Origin: Halorussus ruber
GTDB lineage: Archaea; Halobacteriota; Halobacteria; Halobacteriales; Haladaptataceae
Length of the DNA stretch: 64,000 nt
Assembly: GCF_004765785.1 (NCBI RefSeq)
Contig: NZ_SBIT01000002.1
Location: 372,001-436,000, forward strand
Direction: 5' to 3'
The translations under genes and the position numbers were made by a program. Under the pieces are notes generated by a model. The model had not been told where the DNA came from. It made no database searches and saw nothing but the letters and a program-made list of their open reading frames with translations. The first letter of the stretch is position 1. Every line of letters begins with the position of its first letter. Below, one piece after another: positions 26,421-34,061 of the stretch.

Positions 26421-26607
26421 GCTCGTCCACTCCCGCGGGTCGGGTTTCGCTCACCCACGGGACCGAGCGTGATAGTCGTTTGCACAGTAGCAAGTCCTGG
26501 CACCTGTGGATTTCCGGCAAGGAGTTCCGGCAGTCGCCAGCGACTCCGGTAATCGTCCGTGACGAACCGTGAAGACTCTTAAAGGAGGCCTCCGTTCGTT
26601 CGCACGT

Positions 26608-27543
26608 ATGAGCTTCGACGAGATGGACGTGGACACGATCTGGATGGACGGCGAGTTCGTCGACTGGGACGAGGCGCAAATCCACGTCCTCACTCACGGC
26701 CTGCACTACGGGAGCGGCGTCTTCGAGGGCGTGCGCTGTTACGACACCGAGAACGGACCGGCTATCTTCCGGTGGGACGAACACGTAGAGCGGTTCTACG
26801 ACTCCTGCAAGCCCTACGACCTCGAAATCGACCACGAACCCGAGGAGATCACCGAGGCGACCAAGACGCTCATCCGCGAGCAGGACTTGGCCTCGTGTTA
26901 CGTCCGACCCATCGCGTTCTACGGCTACGAGAGCCTCGGCGTGAGTCCGGGCGACTGCCCGACCCGCACCGCCATCGCGGCGTGGCCGTGGGGCGCGTAT
27001 CTGGGCGACGAGGCGCTCGAAAACGGCGTCGAGGTCATGGTCTCCTCGTGGCGCAAGCACGCCTCCAGCCAGATTCCGACCAACGCCAAGACCACTGGTC
27101 TGTACGTCAACAGCATGCTCGCTGGCGAGGAGGCCCGCCGGAACGGCTTCGCCGAGGCGCTGGTCCTGAACAAGGAGGGCAACGTCGCGGAAGGGCCGGG
27201 CGAGAACCTCTTCATGGTCAAGGACGGCGAACTCTTCACGCCCGGACTGGCCGAGAGCATCCTCGACGGCATCACCCGCGACGCGGTCATCACCATCGCC
27301 GAGGAGATGGGCTACGAGGTCCACGACCAGGCTACCATCTCCCGGGGCGAACTCAACACCGCCGACGAACTGTTCTTCACCGGGTCGGCCGCGGAGGTCA
27401 CGCCCATCCGGAAGGTGGACAACGTCGAAATCGGAAACGGCGGCCGCGGCCCCGTCACCGAGGAGATTCAGAGCCGCTTCTTCGACATCGTCAACCGGCG
27501 CACCGACGACTACGAAGAGTGGTTCGAGTACGTCGAAAAGTAA
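26608..27543 (+). CDS. ilvE: Branched-chain amino acid aminotransferase
   Basis: Class IV PLP aminotransferase for the last step of valine, leucine and isoleucine synthesis and for their breakdown. MDGEFVDWDEAQIHVLTHGLHYGSGVFEGVRCY is the standard N-terminal pattern. The PLP lysine is K161 in PTNAKTTGLYVNS. EALVLNKEGNVAEGPGENLFMV and the final GRGPVTEEIQSRFFDIVNRR are typical. Length 311 is normal. The ATG at 26608 begins MSFDEMDVDTIWMDG. Its 3' end meets the convergent DUF502 gene across a triplicated hairpin. Confidence 0.95.
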   Translation: MSFDEMDVDTIWMDGEFVDWDEAQIHVLTHGLHYGSGVFEGVRCYDTENGPAIFRWDEHVERFYDSCKPYDLEIDHEPEEITEATKTLIREQDLASCYVRPIAFYGYESLGVSPGDCPTRTAIAAWPWGAYLGDEALENGVEVMVSSWRKHASSQIPTNAKTTGLYVNSMLAGEEARRNGFAEALVLNKEGNVAEGPGENLFMVKDGELFTPGLAESILDGITRDAVITIAEEMGYEVHDQATISRGELNTADELFFTGSAAEVTPIRKVDNVEIGNGGRGPVTEEIQSRFFDIVNRRTDDYEEWFEYVEK

Positions 27544-27573
27544 GGTAGCAAAAAGCGCGAAAACGACCGATTG

Positions 27574-27650
27574 AACCGCCTACTGGGGCGGTGCTTCTGG
27601 CAACCGCCTTACTGGGGCGGTGCTTCTAGCAACCGCCTTACTGGGGCGGT
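27574..27650. repeat. Three tandem hairpin repeats between convergent genes
   Basis: Units begin at 27574, 27602 and 27631 with a period of 28-29 bases. Each contains ACCGCC...GGCGGT, a perfect 6-base inverted repeat around TACTGG. The third unit overlaps the last codons and the stop of the DUF502 gene, so the first two are copies of that gene's 3' end. The position between two stop codons suggests an amplified bidirectional terminator. Confidence 0.75.
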
Positions 27651-28246
27651 GGCGACTGTGTTTCTTTTTCGTCTCGCACGTCGATGGGGATGCCCGACTC
27701 GTTGGTCTCGCCGAATCCGGCGCTGAGGATGCGGGTCAGCGCGTCCTCGACGCTCTCGTCGGTCTCCTCGAAGTCGGCGGGGTCGACTTCCACGACGAAC
27801 CCGGTGGTGATGTTCGGTGCGGTCGGCAGAAAGAGGAGTTCGCGGCCGTCCTCGGTCGTCTTGCCGGTCTTGAACGCGGTCATCCGCATGCCGGACCAGA
27901 CCTCGACCTTGACGGGAGCCTGCAAGTCGGTCGAGTCCGAGAGGGCCGTCTCGGCCGCCATCTTCGAGGCGTTGTAGACGACGCGGAGGCCGGGGACTCG
28001 GTTCATCACGCCGTCGATGGCCCCCTCCACGAGTGACCCGACCGCGGTCCGCATCATGTAGCCGACGCTCAGGACGAGCATCGAGAAGACGACGAGGACC
28101 GTCAGCACGCGGAGTGGTGGTTTGATGTCTTGGAGGACTGGAACCCCGGCGATGGCCATATACAGGTACGCGATGATGTACGCCGAGACGAGGATTGGCA
28201 GGATGACGATGAGGCCGCTTGCGATGTCGCGCTTCCACGAGGACAT
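27638..28246 (-). CDS. DUF502 family membrane protein
   Basis: A 202-residue protein of the DUF502 family, function unknown. Two transmembrane helices occupy the N-terminal third (ASGLIVILPILVSAYIIAYLYM and LRVLTVLVVFSMLVLSVGYM). They are followed by a conserved soluble domain with RVPGLRVVYNASKMA, the family hallmark, and a strand-rich part with LLFLPTAPNITTGFVVEV. The acidic C-terminal tail ends in SPPPQ, encoded by one unit of the adjacent triple repeat. Plant and bacterial relatives sit in membranes and have been linked to trafficking or stress, which tells little about this protein. Confidence 0.88.
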   Translation of the reverse strand: MSSWKRDIASGLIVILPILVSAYIIAYLYMAIAGVPVLQDIKPPLRVLTVLVVFSMLVLSVGYMMRTAVGSLVEGAIDGVMNRVPGLRVVYNASKMAAETALSDSTDLQAPVKVEVWSGMRMTAFKTGKTTEDGRELLFLPTAPNITTGFVVEVDPADFEETDESVEDALTRILSAGFGETNESGIPIDVRDEKETQSPPPQ

Positions 28247-28365
28247 TTGTCGGAGGTATCCGAGCGCAGGTCCATAAACTAGATGTTATCCGGCGAAGAC
28301 AGGAACTGACGAATTATGATGGAAGACGAGAAATGTCTTCCCCTACGAGAGGGTGAGCGCGATGC

Positions 28366-28671
28366 TTACCCGTGAACTTTGAGGTGTTCTTCGGCGTACG
28401 ACCTCCACTCGTCAGTAAGTTTCTCCACGGCTTCCCACATCCCAAGGTCAAGTTCACGCTTGGGTTCGTCCCTCCGATAGAGGCAGTCCATGTGAGTGAA
28501 ACCGTCGGAGTTATCAATGCGGACGACTTCAACGTGGTCGCCTGTTCTCGGGTTAACGAAGAGGACGACTACAGCAAAGTCGTCGGGTTCTGTCAGCGTC
28601 GGGTCGCCTCGATACCGGAGTTGGTACTGGCGACCGCGATAAGAACCAAGGTCAATTGATTGACAGCTCAT
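28366..28671 (-). CDS. Small TumE/DUF6516-like protein, possible toxin
   Basis: A 101-residue protein starting MSCQSIDLGSYRGRQYQL. It has a beta-strand-rich first half (YQLRYRGDP, DDFAVVVLFVNP, DHVEVVRIDNSDGFTHMDCLYRRDEP) and a helical end (MWEAVEKLTDEWRSYAEEHLK). The VVRIDN...H sequence resembles the core of TumE-type and related small haloarchaeal proteins, some of which are toxins paired with winged-helix antitoxins. A winged-helix gene lies divergently 349 bases away. The start at 28671 is preferred over an in-frame ATG at 28722, because the TATA-like box (about 28728-28736) would place the transcript start inside the longer form. The assignment is tentative. Confidence 0.5.
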   Translation of the reverse strand: MSCQSIDLGSYRGRQYQLRYRGDPTLTEPDDFAVVVLFVNPRTGDHVEVVRIDNSDGFTHMDCLYRRDEPKRELDLGMWEAVEKLTDEWRSYAEEHLKVHG

Positions 28672-29019
28672 CGCTACTTTGGTCCGGCACGCTTGGAGCG
28701 CGCCGGTAACGAGGGCTTGCATCCAAAGCTATTTAACTGTTTACCTCTAAAGTAAACACGAGCCATGACAGACGATGGTGGCACGTTCCGAGGATATAAT
28801 ACAGTAGACCCTCCGAGATAGTGCCTCAATACGACTGGTGAATCGTCGTCTGGGTCGCCCCAAAGACCCAGGCGAGTCAATGCAACCCTAGCGGGGCATC
28901 GCAGTACCCAGCGTTGGGTCGGCTTTAGGGTCGGGTCGATCCACGTTAAATAAAACAATGACTGTCTCATTGCCCAAGACAGTACCCACCCCTGATAGGG
29001 AGGAAGGGACCCTAACAAA
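28672..29019. other. Structured spacer between divergent genes
   Basis: 348 bases with no credible CDS but several strong inverted repeats. There is a palindrome TGTTTAC...GTAAACA at 28738-28758 (7-base arms, 7-base loop). A hairpin CTGGGTC...GACCCAG lies at about 28849-28871. A nested structure follows, with outer arms ACCCTA/TAGGGT around an inner ACCCA-gcgt-TGGGT hairpin (about 28886-28932). A TATA-like ttaaataaaa at 28944-28955 precedes the rightward gene. The first palindrome may be an operator; the rest could be a non-coding RNA. Confidence 0.4.
28738..28758. promoter_or_regulatory. Palindromic operator candidate
   Basis: TGTTTAC, seven bases, GTAAACA: perfect 7-base arms directly upstream of the TATA-like box of the leftward small gene. 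This fits a binding site for the winged-helix protein encoded at 29020. Confidence 0.4.
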
Positions 29020-29397
29020 ATGGAAGCCCAACGAAAAACAGACTCAAACACGGACAACCTCGTCCAATACCTAAAAGGAATTCACAGAGCTGGATTCGAA
29101 GACGTTCACACGCTACGGCGAGATACCGCCGAAGAAATCCTCACAGAAGCTCGTAATGAGCTTATCGAGGAAATCGCCACAGGCAATGTTGAGTCCGTCC
29201 GTGATCTCGCAAGACGGACGGACCGAAATGTGAGTATTGTCAGCCGGGACGTTAAGAAGTTGGTTGAGGCAGGGATTGTCGAGTACGAACATAATGGGTC
29301 AAAGAAACGTCCAGTGCTAGCGCATAAGAATATCTTTGTGAAACCTGTGGTGTTCAAAGGAAGTATGTTGGCAGACGACGACTTGGAAAACTCGTAA
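29020..29397 (+). CDS. Winged-helix DNA-binding protein (HVO_A0114-like)
   Basis: A 125-residue protein with a single HTH: GNVESVRDLARRTDRNVSIVSRDVKKLVEAGIVEYEHNGSKKRPVL, where the SIVSRDVKKLVEAGI helix is the recognition helix and NGSKKRP the wing. The N-terminal 60 residues are helical and probably dimerise. This is the pattern of the HVO_A0114-type group, which often accompanies TumE-like toxins as antitoxin or repressor. A purine-rich gggaggaagg lies about 12-20 bases before the ATG. It is divergent from the TumE-like gene across a structured spacer. Confidence 0.7.
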   Translation: MEAQRKTDSNTDNLVQYLKGIHRAGFEDVHTLRRDTAEEILTEARNELIEEIATGNVESVRDLARRTDRNVSIVSRDVKKLVEAGIVEYEHNGSKKRPVLAHKNIFVKPVVFKGSMLADDDLENS

Positions 29398-29501
29398 TTC
29401 TTTATTTCTTTTCGGCTTTCGGCCGCAGTATCAAAATTCTAGATTATTAGTACACGTATTACATAGGAGAGATATATCGTTAAGGGTCCATCAATTCCTT
29501 G

Positions 29502-30338
29502 TCAACGCCCGATGACCGCCCGGACCGCGAACAGCAGGTTCTCCTTGCGCTCCATCGCGCGCCGGTAGAAGTACGACATCCACTTGTCGCCGTAGGGGAC
29601 GTACTGCCACATCTCGTACTCGTCGGCGAGGTCCGTCTGGGCGTCCTCGCGCACGCCCATCAGCATCTGAATCTCGAAGTCGGTGCCGTACTCGTCGTGG
29701 AGGTCCTTGGCGAAGTCTATCATCTCGGGGTCGTGACTCCCGACCGCGATGCCGCCGTCGAACTCCTCGAACATGTACTCGAGGTACTCCTTGTAGGCGT
29801 CGTTGACCTTCGACTTCTCCTTGAGCGCGAGTTCGGCGGGCGGGTCGTAGGCACCCTTGACGAGTCGGACCTTGCCGGGGAGGTCGGCGAGGCGCTTCAA
29901 GTCGTCTTCGGTGCGCTTGAGATTGGCCTGCACGCAGACGCCGACCCCGCCCTCGTGCTTCCGGGTGAGCTTCTCGAAGCTGTCGAGGGTCGCGTCGGTG
30001 GTGTCGTGGTCCTCCATGTCGATCCAGACGAACACGTCGCGCTCAGCGGCGTAGTCCGCGATGCGCTCGACGTTCTCGCGGAAGACCTCCTCGCCCACGT
30101 CGAGGCCGACCTGCGAGGGCTTGACCGAGATGCAGGCGTCGGCCTCGCTCGTCTCGATGTCCTCCAGCAAGCGGAGGTAGGCCTCGGCGTCCTCGTCGGC
30201 GGGACCTCGCTCGTGGTAGTGTTCGCCGAGGAGGTTCAGGATGGCCTTCACGTTCCGGTCGTTGAGGTCTCGGGTGTGTTCGAGCGCCTCGGCCGGGGAC
30301 TCTCCGGCGACGAACTTGCTGGCGATGGGCGGTATCAT
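29502..30338 (-). CDS. Proline dehydrogenase
   Basis: FAD-dependent oxidation of proline to pyrroline-5-carboxylate, feeding electrons to the membrane quinone pool. A 278-residue monofunctional form of the barrel. The signature near the C terminus is YVPYGDKWMSYFYRRAMERKENLLF, whose Tyr, two Arg and Glu bind proline and FAD. Earlier barrel strands include ISVKPSQVGLDV, FVWIDMEDHDTT and KVRLVKGAYDPP. A TATA-like tract (30362-30371) lies about 27 bases upstream of the ATG. No pyrroline-5-carboxylate dehydrogenase is adjacent. Confidence 0.93.
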   Translation of the reverse strand: MIPPIASKFVAGESPAEALEHTRDLNDRNVKAILNLLGEHYHERGPADEDAEAYLRLLEDIETSEADACISVKPSQVGLDVGEEVFRENVERIADYAAERDVFVWIDMEDHDTTDATLDSFEKLTRKHEGGVGVCVQANLKRTEDDLKRLADLPGKVRLVKGAYDPPAELALKEKSKVNDAYKEYLEYMFEEFDGGIAVGSHDPEMIDFAKDLHDEYGTDFEIQMLMGVREDAQTDLADEYEMWQYVPYGDKWMSYFYRRAMERKENLLFAVRAVIGR

Positions 30339-30749
30339 TGGTCGGGGCTTTCGACCGATGGGTCTTTAACGTGGGCGATTCGCGCCCGACAGTTCCCGAC
30401 GACCGCGACTCTCGACCAGACTACCGCGAAAGCTACCCCGACCAAACCACCGTGGGTGGGATGAAGGGGCCGGTCGGTCGCGTTTACGTGGTCGTCTGAG
30501 CGACCTCTATCGGCGCGGGTGTTGCTGAGAGCGCCGATATGTCGCTCAGCGACCGCGACCGGCCGGGGCTTCAAAAAGACACCACCACAAATCAATTTCC
30601 TGCGGTCACATCGAGACAAAGCAACCGAACAGGAGCATTCCAGACCACCACCTCAACCCCTCCACGACGAAGAGCGAAGTATTTCCAGAAACAAAACCGT
30701 CCTCCCAGAACCACCCGCATTAAAACCCCGCGTCCGGTTAGTGAATCAT
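30339..30749. other. Divergent promoter region of proline dehydrogenase and carS
   Basis: 411 bases without a credible gene. The minus-strand TATA-like tract at 30362-30371 serves proline dehydrogenase and the plus-strand cattaaaac at 30717-30726 serves carS. A weak inverted repeat GGGCG/CGCCC lies near 30375-30392. The middle (about 30570-30720) is A/C-rich and may be decayed sequence. I see no RNA gene. Confidence 0.45.
30717..30726 (+). promoter_or_regulatory. TATA box of carS
   Basis: attaaaac is centred about 28 bases upstream of the carS ATG at 30750 and fixes that start, predicting a leaderless transcript. Confidence 0.5.
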
Positions 30750-31295
30750 ATGGGTGTCTTCGAGACTGTCGTAATCGCGCTGTGGGCGATGTTGCCCGCG
30801 TACGTCCCGAACAACGCCGCGGTGCTGGCCGGCGGCGGCCGGCCCATCGACGGCGGGCGGACGTGGAACGGCGACCGCTTGCTGGGCGACGGGAAGACGT
30901 GGCGCGGGACCGCGATGGGGGTTCTGGCCGGCGCGGCGCTCGCGCTGGTCCTCAACGCGGTTCGGGGGGCCTCCTCGGACCTCCTCGGGGTCGGCCTGCC
31001 GGAGTTCCCGCTGGCGGTCGTGTTCGCGCTCCCGACCGGGGCGATGCTCGGCGACATCGCGGCGTCGTTCCTCAAGCGCCGGACCGGCCGCCAGCGCGGC
31101 GCGGCCTTCCCCGGCGTGGACCAACTCGACTTCGTGGTGTTCGCGCTCCTGCTTTCGTTTCTGGCCGCTCCCGACTGGTTCGGCGAAGTGTTCACGATTC
31201 CGGTGCTGGTCGTCGTGGTCGTGGTCACGCCGCTGCTCCACCTCTCGACCAACGCCATTGCCTACGCGCTCGGACTGAAAGACGAGCCATACTAA
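30750..31295 (+). CDS. carS: CDP-archaeol synthase
   Basis: Integral membrane enzyme that activates unsaturated archaetidic acid with CTP to CDP-archaeol, the branch point of archaeal polar lipids. At 181 residues it matches the archaeal CarS family. The conserved N-terminal part reads AMLPAYVPNNAAVLAGGGRPIDGGRTWNG, followed by LLGDGKTWRGTAMG. The C-terminal region has PTGAMLGDIAASFLKRRTGRQRGAAFPGVDQLDFV, the family signature with catalytic Asp residues. Five hydrophobic segments are visible. The frame extends 77 codons upstream without similarity; the ATG at 30750 starts MGVFETVVIALWAML, the normal beginning. Confidence 0.94.
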   Translation: MGVFETVVIALWAMLPAYVPNNAAVLAGGGRPIDGGRTWNGDRLLGDGKTWRGTAMGVLAGAALALVLNAVRGASSDLLGVGLPEFPLAVVFALPTGAMLGDIAASFLKRRTGRQRGAAFPGVDQLDFVVFALLLSFLAAPDWFGEVFTIPVLVVVVVVTPLLHLSTNAIAYALGLKDEPY

Positions 31296-31308
31296 ACGAC
31301 GCTACGAC

Positions 31309-31357
31309 CTTTTTATTGCGAGCGCAGTCGCCGCTGGCGACTGCTCTCGATAAAAAG
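31309..31357. terminator. Long hairpin after carS
   Basis: Two arms of about 22-24 bases surround a 3-base loop (GCT at 31333-31335). The inner ten bases match perfectly (GCAGTCGCC/GGCGACTGC) and the outer ends form CTTTTTAT/ATAAAAAG. It starts 14 bases after the carS stop codon, fitting a bidirectional transcription terminator. Confidence 0.6.
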
Positions 31358-31726
31358 CTCGACCAAAAACACGGCGTCACCCCCTCAAGCGCGCCTCCGG
31401 CGCGCTTTCGAGGGATTCCTTGGTCCGCTCGCTCACGTTCGTTCGCTCGCGGTGAGTGACTGGTGTGAACCGCGACTGCACCGCAACCGCAGACCGCAGG
31501 CCGCACCGCAAACCGCAACCGGCACCGCAAGCGCGCCCACCGTGGCGATTGTCGATATATCCCGGATTGGGGCACCTTTTGGATTGTTTTATACAGGAAT
31601 GTAATTATTTAGTAATTGAATAGGTTTCTCTGAGCCTCCGCACAGGGTCGCCCGCAAGCGGCCGACCTGCGCATGCTCCTGACTCCCGGTGCTGAATTTC
31701 CAACAGTAGCTTTCACTTTGTTACCT

Positions 31727-31742
31727 GCTTCGGAACCGAAGC
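31727..31742. promoter_or_regulatory. Palindrome upstream of the HxlR gene
   Basis: GCTTCGG-AA-CCGAAGC is a perfect 16-base palindrome 58 bases before the ATG at 31800. Similar half sites (CTACTTCGAA, CCTACTTGC) follow closely. HxlR regulators usually bind such dyads and repress themselves, so this is the likely operator. Confidence 0.45.
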
Positions 31743-31799
31743 TACTTCGAAACAGAACCTACTTGCAGTTTCGGGAATAAGAGACGAACAGCGACAACC

Positions 31800-32174
31800 A
31801 TGCCCTCCACTCAATCCCGAAGCGACACGTCCGAGGAGAAAAACGCCGACGCCTGCCCCGTGGTAGAAGCCATCGAGCAGATCGGCTCTCGGTGGCGGCT
31901 CGTCGTCCTCCACGACCTCCACGGGACCGAGAAGCGATTCAACGAACTCGAACGCTCGACCGGCGCGAGTTCCCGGACCCTCTCGCGCGTGCTGGACGAC
32001 TTGGAGGAGACCGACCTCGTGAACCGGCGCGTCGAGGACAAGCCCATCGCCACCTACTACAGCCTGACCGACAAGAGCCGGGAACTCTGCTCGGTGTTCG
32101 AGGAACTCGAAGCGTGGGCCGACGAGTGGGTCGAGATGGGGTCGGCCGAAAGCGAAGCTGTGGGAGACGACTGA
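31800..32174 (+). CDS. HxlR-family transcriptional regulator
   Basis: A 124-residue winged-helix protein of the HxlR/MarR-like group. C19 in [25 protein letters not shown] is the conserved N-terminal cysteine, used for redox or electrophile sensing in some members. The recognition helix is [21 protein letters not shown] and the wing [14 protein letters not shown]. The acidic C-terminal helix is typical of haloarchaea. No obvious target enzyme is adjacent; pyrE, 77 bases downstream on the same strand, has its own start. A palindrome at 31727 suggests autoregulation. Confidence 0.9.
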   Translation: MPSTQSRSDTSEEKNADACPVVEAIEQIGSRWRLVVLHDLHGTEKRFNELERSTGASSRTLSRVLDDLEETDLVNRRVEDKPIATYYSLTDKSRELCSVFEELEAWADEWVEMGSAESEAVGDD

Positions 32175-32251
32175 ACCGCGCTCGGCCGACGCGCCGCGGC
32201 CTCGCGCCAAACGAAACGGCTTATCACTCCCGCCGCCCGGACTGTTGGGTA

Positions 32252-32773
32252 ATGACGAACGAGGAACTCATCGCGGCGCTTCGAGACGCAGACGCGGTCA
32301 AGTACGGCGAGTTCGAACTCTCCCACGGCGGCACCAGCGACTACTACGTGGACAAGTACCTCTTCGAGACGAATCCCGAGTGTCTCGAACTCATCGCCGA
32401 GGCCTTCGCGGAGCGAGTCGGCGACACCAAACTCGCGGGCGTCGCGCTCGGCGGCGTCCCCCTCGTGGCGGTCACGAGCGTCGAGACGGGCAATCCCTAC
32501 GTCATCGCTCGCAAACAGCAGAAAGAGTACGGCACGGCCAATCTCATCGAGGGCCGCTTGGAGGAGGGCGAGGAGGTCGTCGTCCTCGAAGACATCGCCA
32601 CCACCGGCCAGAGCGCCGCCGACGCCGTCGAGGCCCTGCGCGAGGCGGGCGCGACCGTCAACCGCGTCCTCGTCGTGGTAGACCGCGAGGAGGGCGCGAC
32701 CGAGAATCTGGCCGACTACGACGTGGAACTCGAATCGCTGCTGACCGCGACGGAACTCCTCGACGCGGAGTAG
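32252..32773 (+). CDS. pyrE: Orotate phosphoribosyltransferase
   Basis: Adds ribose phosphate from PRPP to orotate, giving OMP in pyrimidine synthesis. A 173-residue protein with the archaeal short PyrE form. [24 protein letters not shown] is the orotate-binding N-terminal part, [16 protein letters not shown] the flexible loop, and [21 protein letters not shown] the PRPP-binding motif. The ATG at 32252 begins [21 protein letters not shown] as in relatives; the frame extends upstream only as a shadow of the HxlR gene. Confidence 0.95.
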   Translation: MTNEELIAALRDADAVKYGEFELSHGGTSDYYVDKYLFETNPECLELIAEAFAERVGDTKLAGVALGGVPLVAVTSVETGNPYVIARKQQKEYGTANLIEGRLEEGEEVVVLEDIATTGQSAADAVEALREAGATVNRVLVVVDREEGATENLADYDVELESLLTATELLDAE

Positions 32774-33168
32774 CGTGTTTTGAAAGTTCTCGGAACGAAA
32801 AGCGGGATTCTCGAAAGCATTCACACTCGAAACCGTAGAGTAGACGCGACAGCAACGTCCTCGAAAGCCCTCGCGCGGCTTCCGGTAAACGAAAGCCACG
32901 CTCGCCCTTTCAGTCCGCTGGAAGACAAACCGCGTCTTCCAAGCCTGCGTTCGCTTCGCTCACGCAGACGCCGAGGAAGTCGGCTGGTCGGCCGGGCGCG
33001 GCGGTCGGCTGGTCGGCCGGGCGCGGCGGTCGGCTGGTCGGCCAAGCGCAGTCGGTGGTCAGTCGCGCTTCTCGAAATCCGACTACACCCACGATTACGT
33101 AGTTCTGCTGAAATTCTGTCCTCCGTGGACCGGGATGTTCAAGTTCGTGGAATACATCCGACGCGGGT
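32774..33168. other. Intergenic region with dispersed element and tandem repeat
   Basis: 395 bases without a credible CDS. Bases 32863-32920 carry the sequence pair GAAAGCCCTCGC ... GCTCGCCCTTTCAGTCCG, which is also found at 44074-44199. A hairpin GCGTTCGCTTCGCTCACGC follows at about 32947-32965. Then come 2.6 copies of a 25-bp GC-rich unit from 32981 to 33052. The rest is unremarkable. Confidence 0.5.
32981..33052. repeat. 25-bp GC-rich tandem repeat, 2.6 copies
   Basis: Identical units start at 32981 and 33006, with a third partial unit from 33031. Each contains GGCTGGTCGGCC. No coding frame is supported here. Confidence 0.8.
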
Positions 33169-33885
33169 ATGAACCGCGCAGAGAAGGCGACCCTCCAGTT
33201 GCAGGCGGTCGCCGTCCTCCGGATGCTGAAGGAGACCCGGACCTACGACGAGTTGGCCGAGGTGACCGGTCTCCCGGCAGGCGATTTGAATCGCTACGTC
33301 AACGGGCACGTCCTGCCGAGCGTGGACCGAGCGGAAGACATCGTCGGCGGCGTCGGCCGCGACGAACTCGCCACCGAACTGGAGTCGCGGATTCGAGTGG
33401 ACGACGAGGGCTACGTGGACAACTCCAGCGTCGTCTTCGACCAGTCCTTCCTCGACCTCGTGGCCCCGGTCGCCGCCGAGACGCTGGGCTTCGACCGCCC
33501 GGACGTGGTGCTGACCGCCGCGACGGACGGCATCACCCTCGGGTCCGCGATGGCCCGGAACTTCGACGCTCGCGTCGCCTACGCCAAGAAGTCCAAGGAG
33601 ACCGCAGTCGAGGAGTTCATCGAGTCGCGCCAGCGCCTCCAGTCGGGCATCGAACTCACCTACTACCTGCCCTCGTCGGCCATCGACGCCGGGGAATCGG
33701 TGCTGGTCGTGGACGACCTGATTCGCTCGGGCGAGACACAGGAGCTCCTGCTCGACATCGTGGACCGCGCCGACGCGCAGGTCTGCGGCGTCTTCGCGCT
33801 CATCGCGGCCGGAGACGAAGGATTGGAGCGCGCGAAGGGCCGGACCGACGCCCCGGTCGGCGCGCTGACGACGTTCGAGGAGTAA
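33169..33885 (+). CDS. gfcR: Transcriptional regulator GfcR (PRTase-like)
   Basis: A 238-residue haloarchaeal regulator that combines an N-terminal HTH (TYDELAEVTGLPAGDLNRYVNGHVLPS) with a phosphoribosyltransferase-like domain. VLTAATDGITLGSAMARNFDARVAYAKKSKE and the PRPP loop SVLVVDDLIRSGETQELL are present. In Haloferax the orthologous protein activates genes of glucose and fructose catabolism, apparently using a sugar-phosphate intermediate as signal, rather than acting as an enzyme. It has often been annotated as PyrE-like, so the nearby true pyrE (32252) helps to separate the two. Confidence 0.88.
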   Translation: MNRAEKATLQLQAVAVLRMLKETRTYDELAEVTGLPAGDLNRYVNGHVLPSVDRAEDIVGGVGRDELATELESRIRVDDEGYVDNSSVVFDQSFLDLVAPVAAETLGFDRPDVVLTAATDGITLGSAMARNFDARVAYAKKSKETAVEEFIESRQRLQSGIELTYYLPSSAIDAGESVLVVDDLIRSGETQELLLDIVDRADAQVCGVFALIAAGDEGLERAKGRTDAPVGALTTFEE

Positions 33886-34061
33886 GCGGACCGCGGCGTC
33901 GAGAGTACCCGGCTGACCGCCGAGTTGAGTAGGCACGTCCGTGCAGGGTTTTCGATTTTCTCACGGGTTTCTCCGAAGATTCGATACATGTTTGTGCATA
34001 TTTGCTGGGATTCGATGAGAACCCTTAAGTACGCTTTCGGGAGTATGCCTACTCGTCCAAC

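Larger units (their letters stand above)
31296..31799. other. Long intergenic region with hairpins and a short-repeat tract
   Basis: 504 bases without a credible CDS. After the long hairpin at 31309-31357 comes a second one, AAGCGCGCC-tcc-GGCGCGCTT at 31387-31407. A tract at about 31475-31535 has ACCGCA repeated about eight times in imperfect form. An AT-rich section follows (about 31550-31630), then the operator-like palindrome before the HxlR gene. No RNA gene recognised. Confidence 0.5.

Noticed and set aside
27574-27650. Triple repeat considered as a CRISPR array
   Set aside because: Units are directly adjacent with no spacers, there are no cas genes, and one unit is the end of a gene.
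28674-29057. Minus-strand frame of 127 residues across the structured spacer
   Set aside because: It overlaps the start of the HTH gene and the promoter palindrome, and its composition is not like a real protein.
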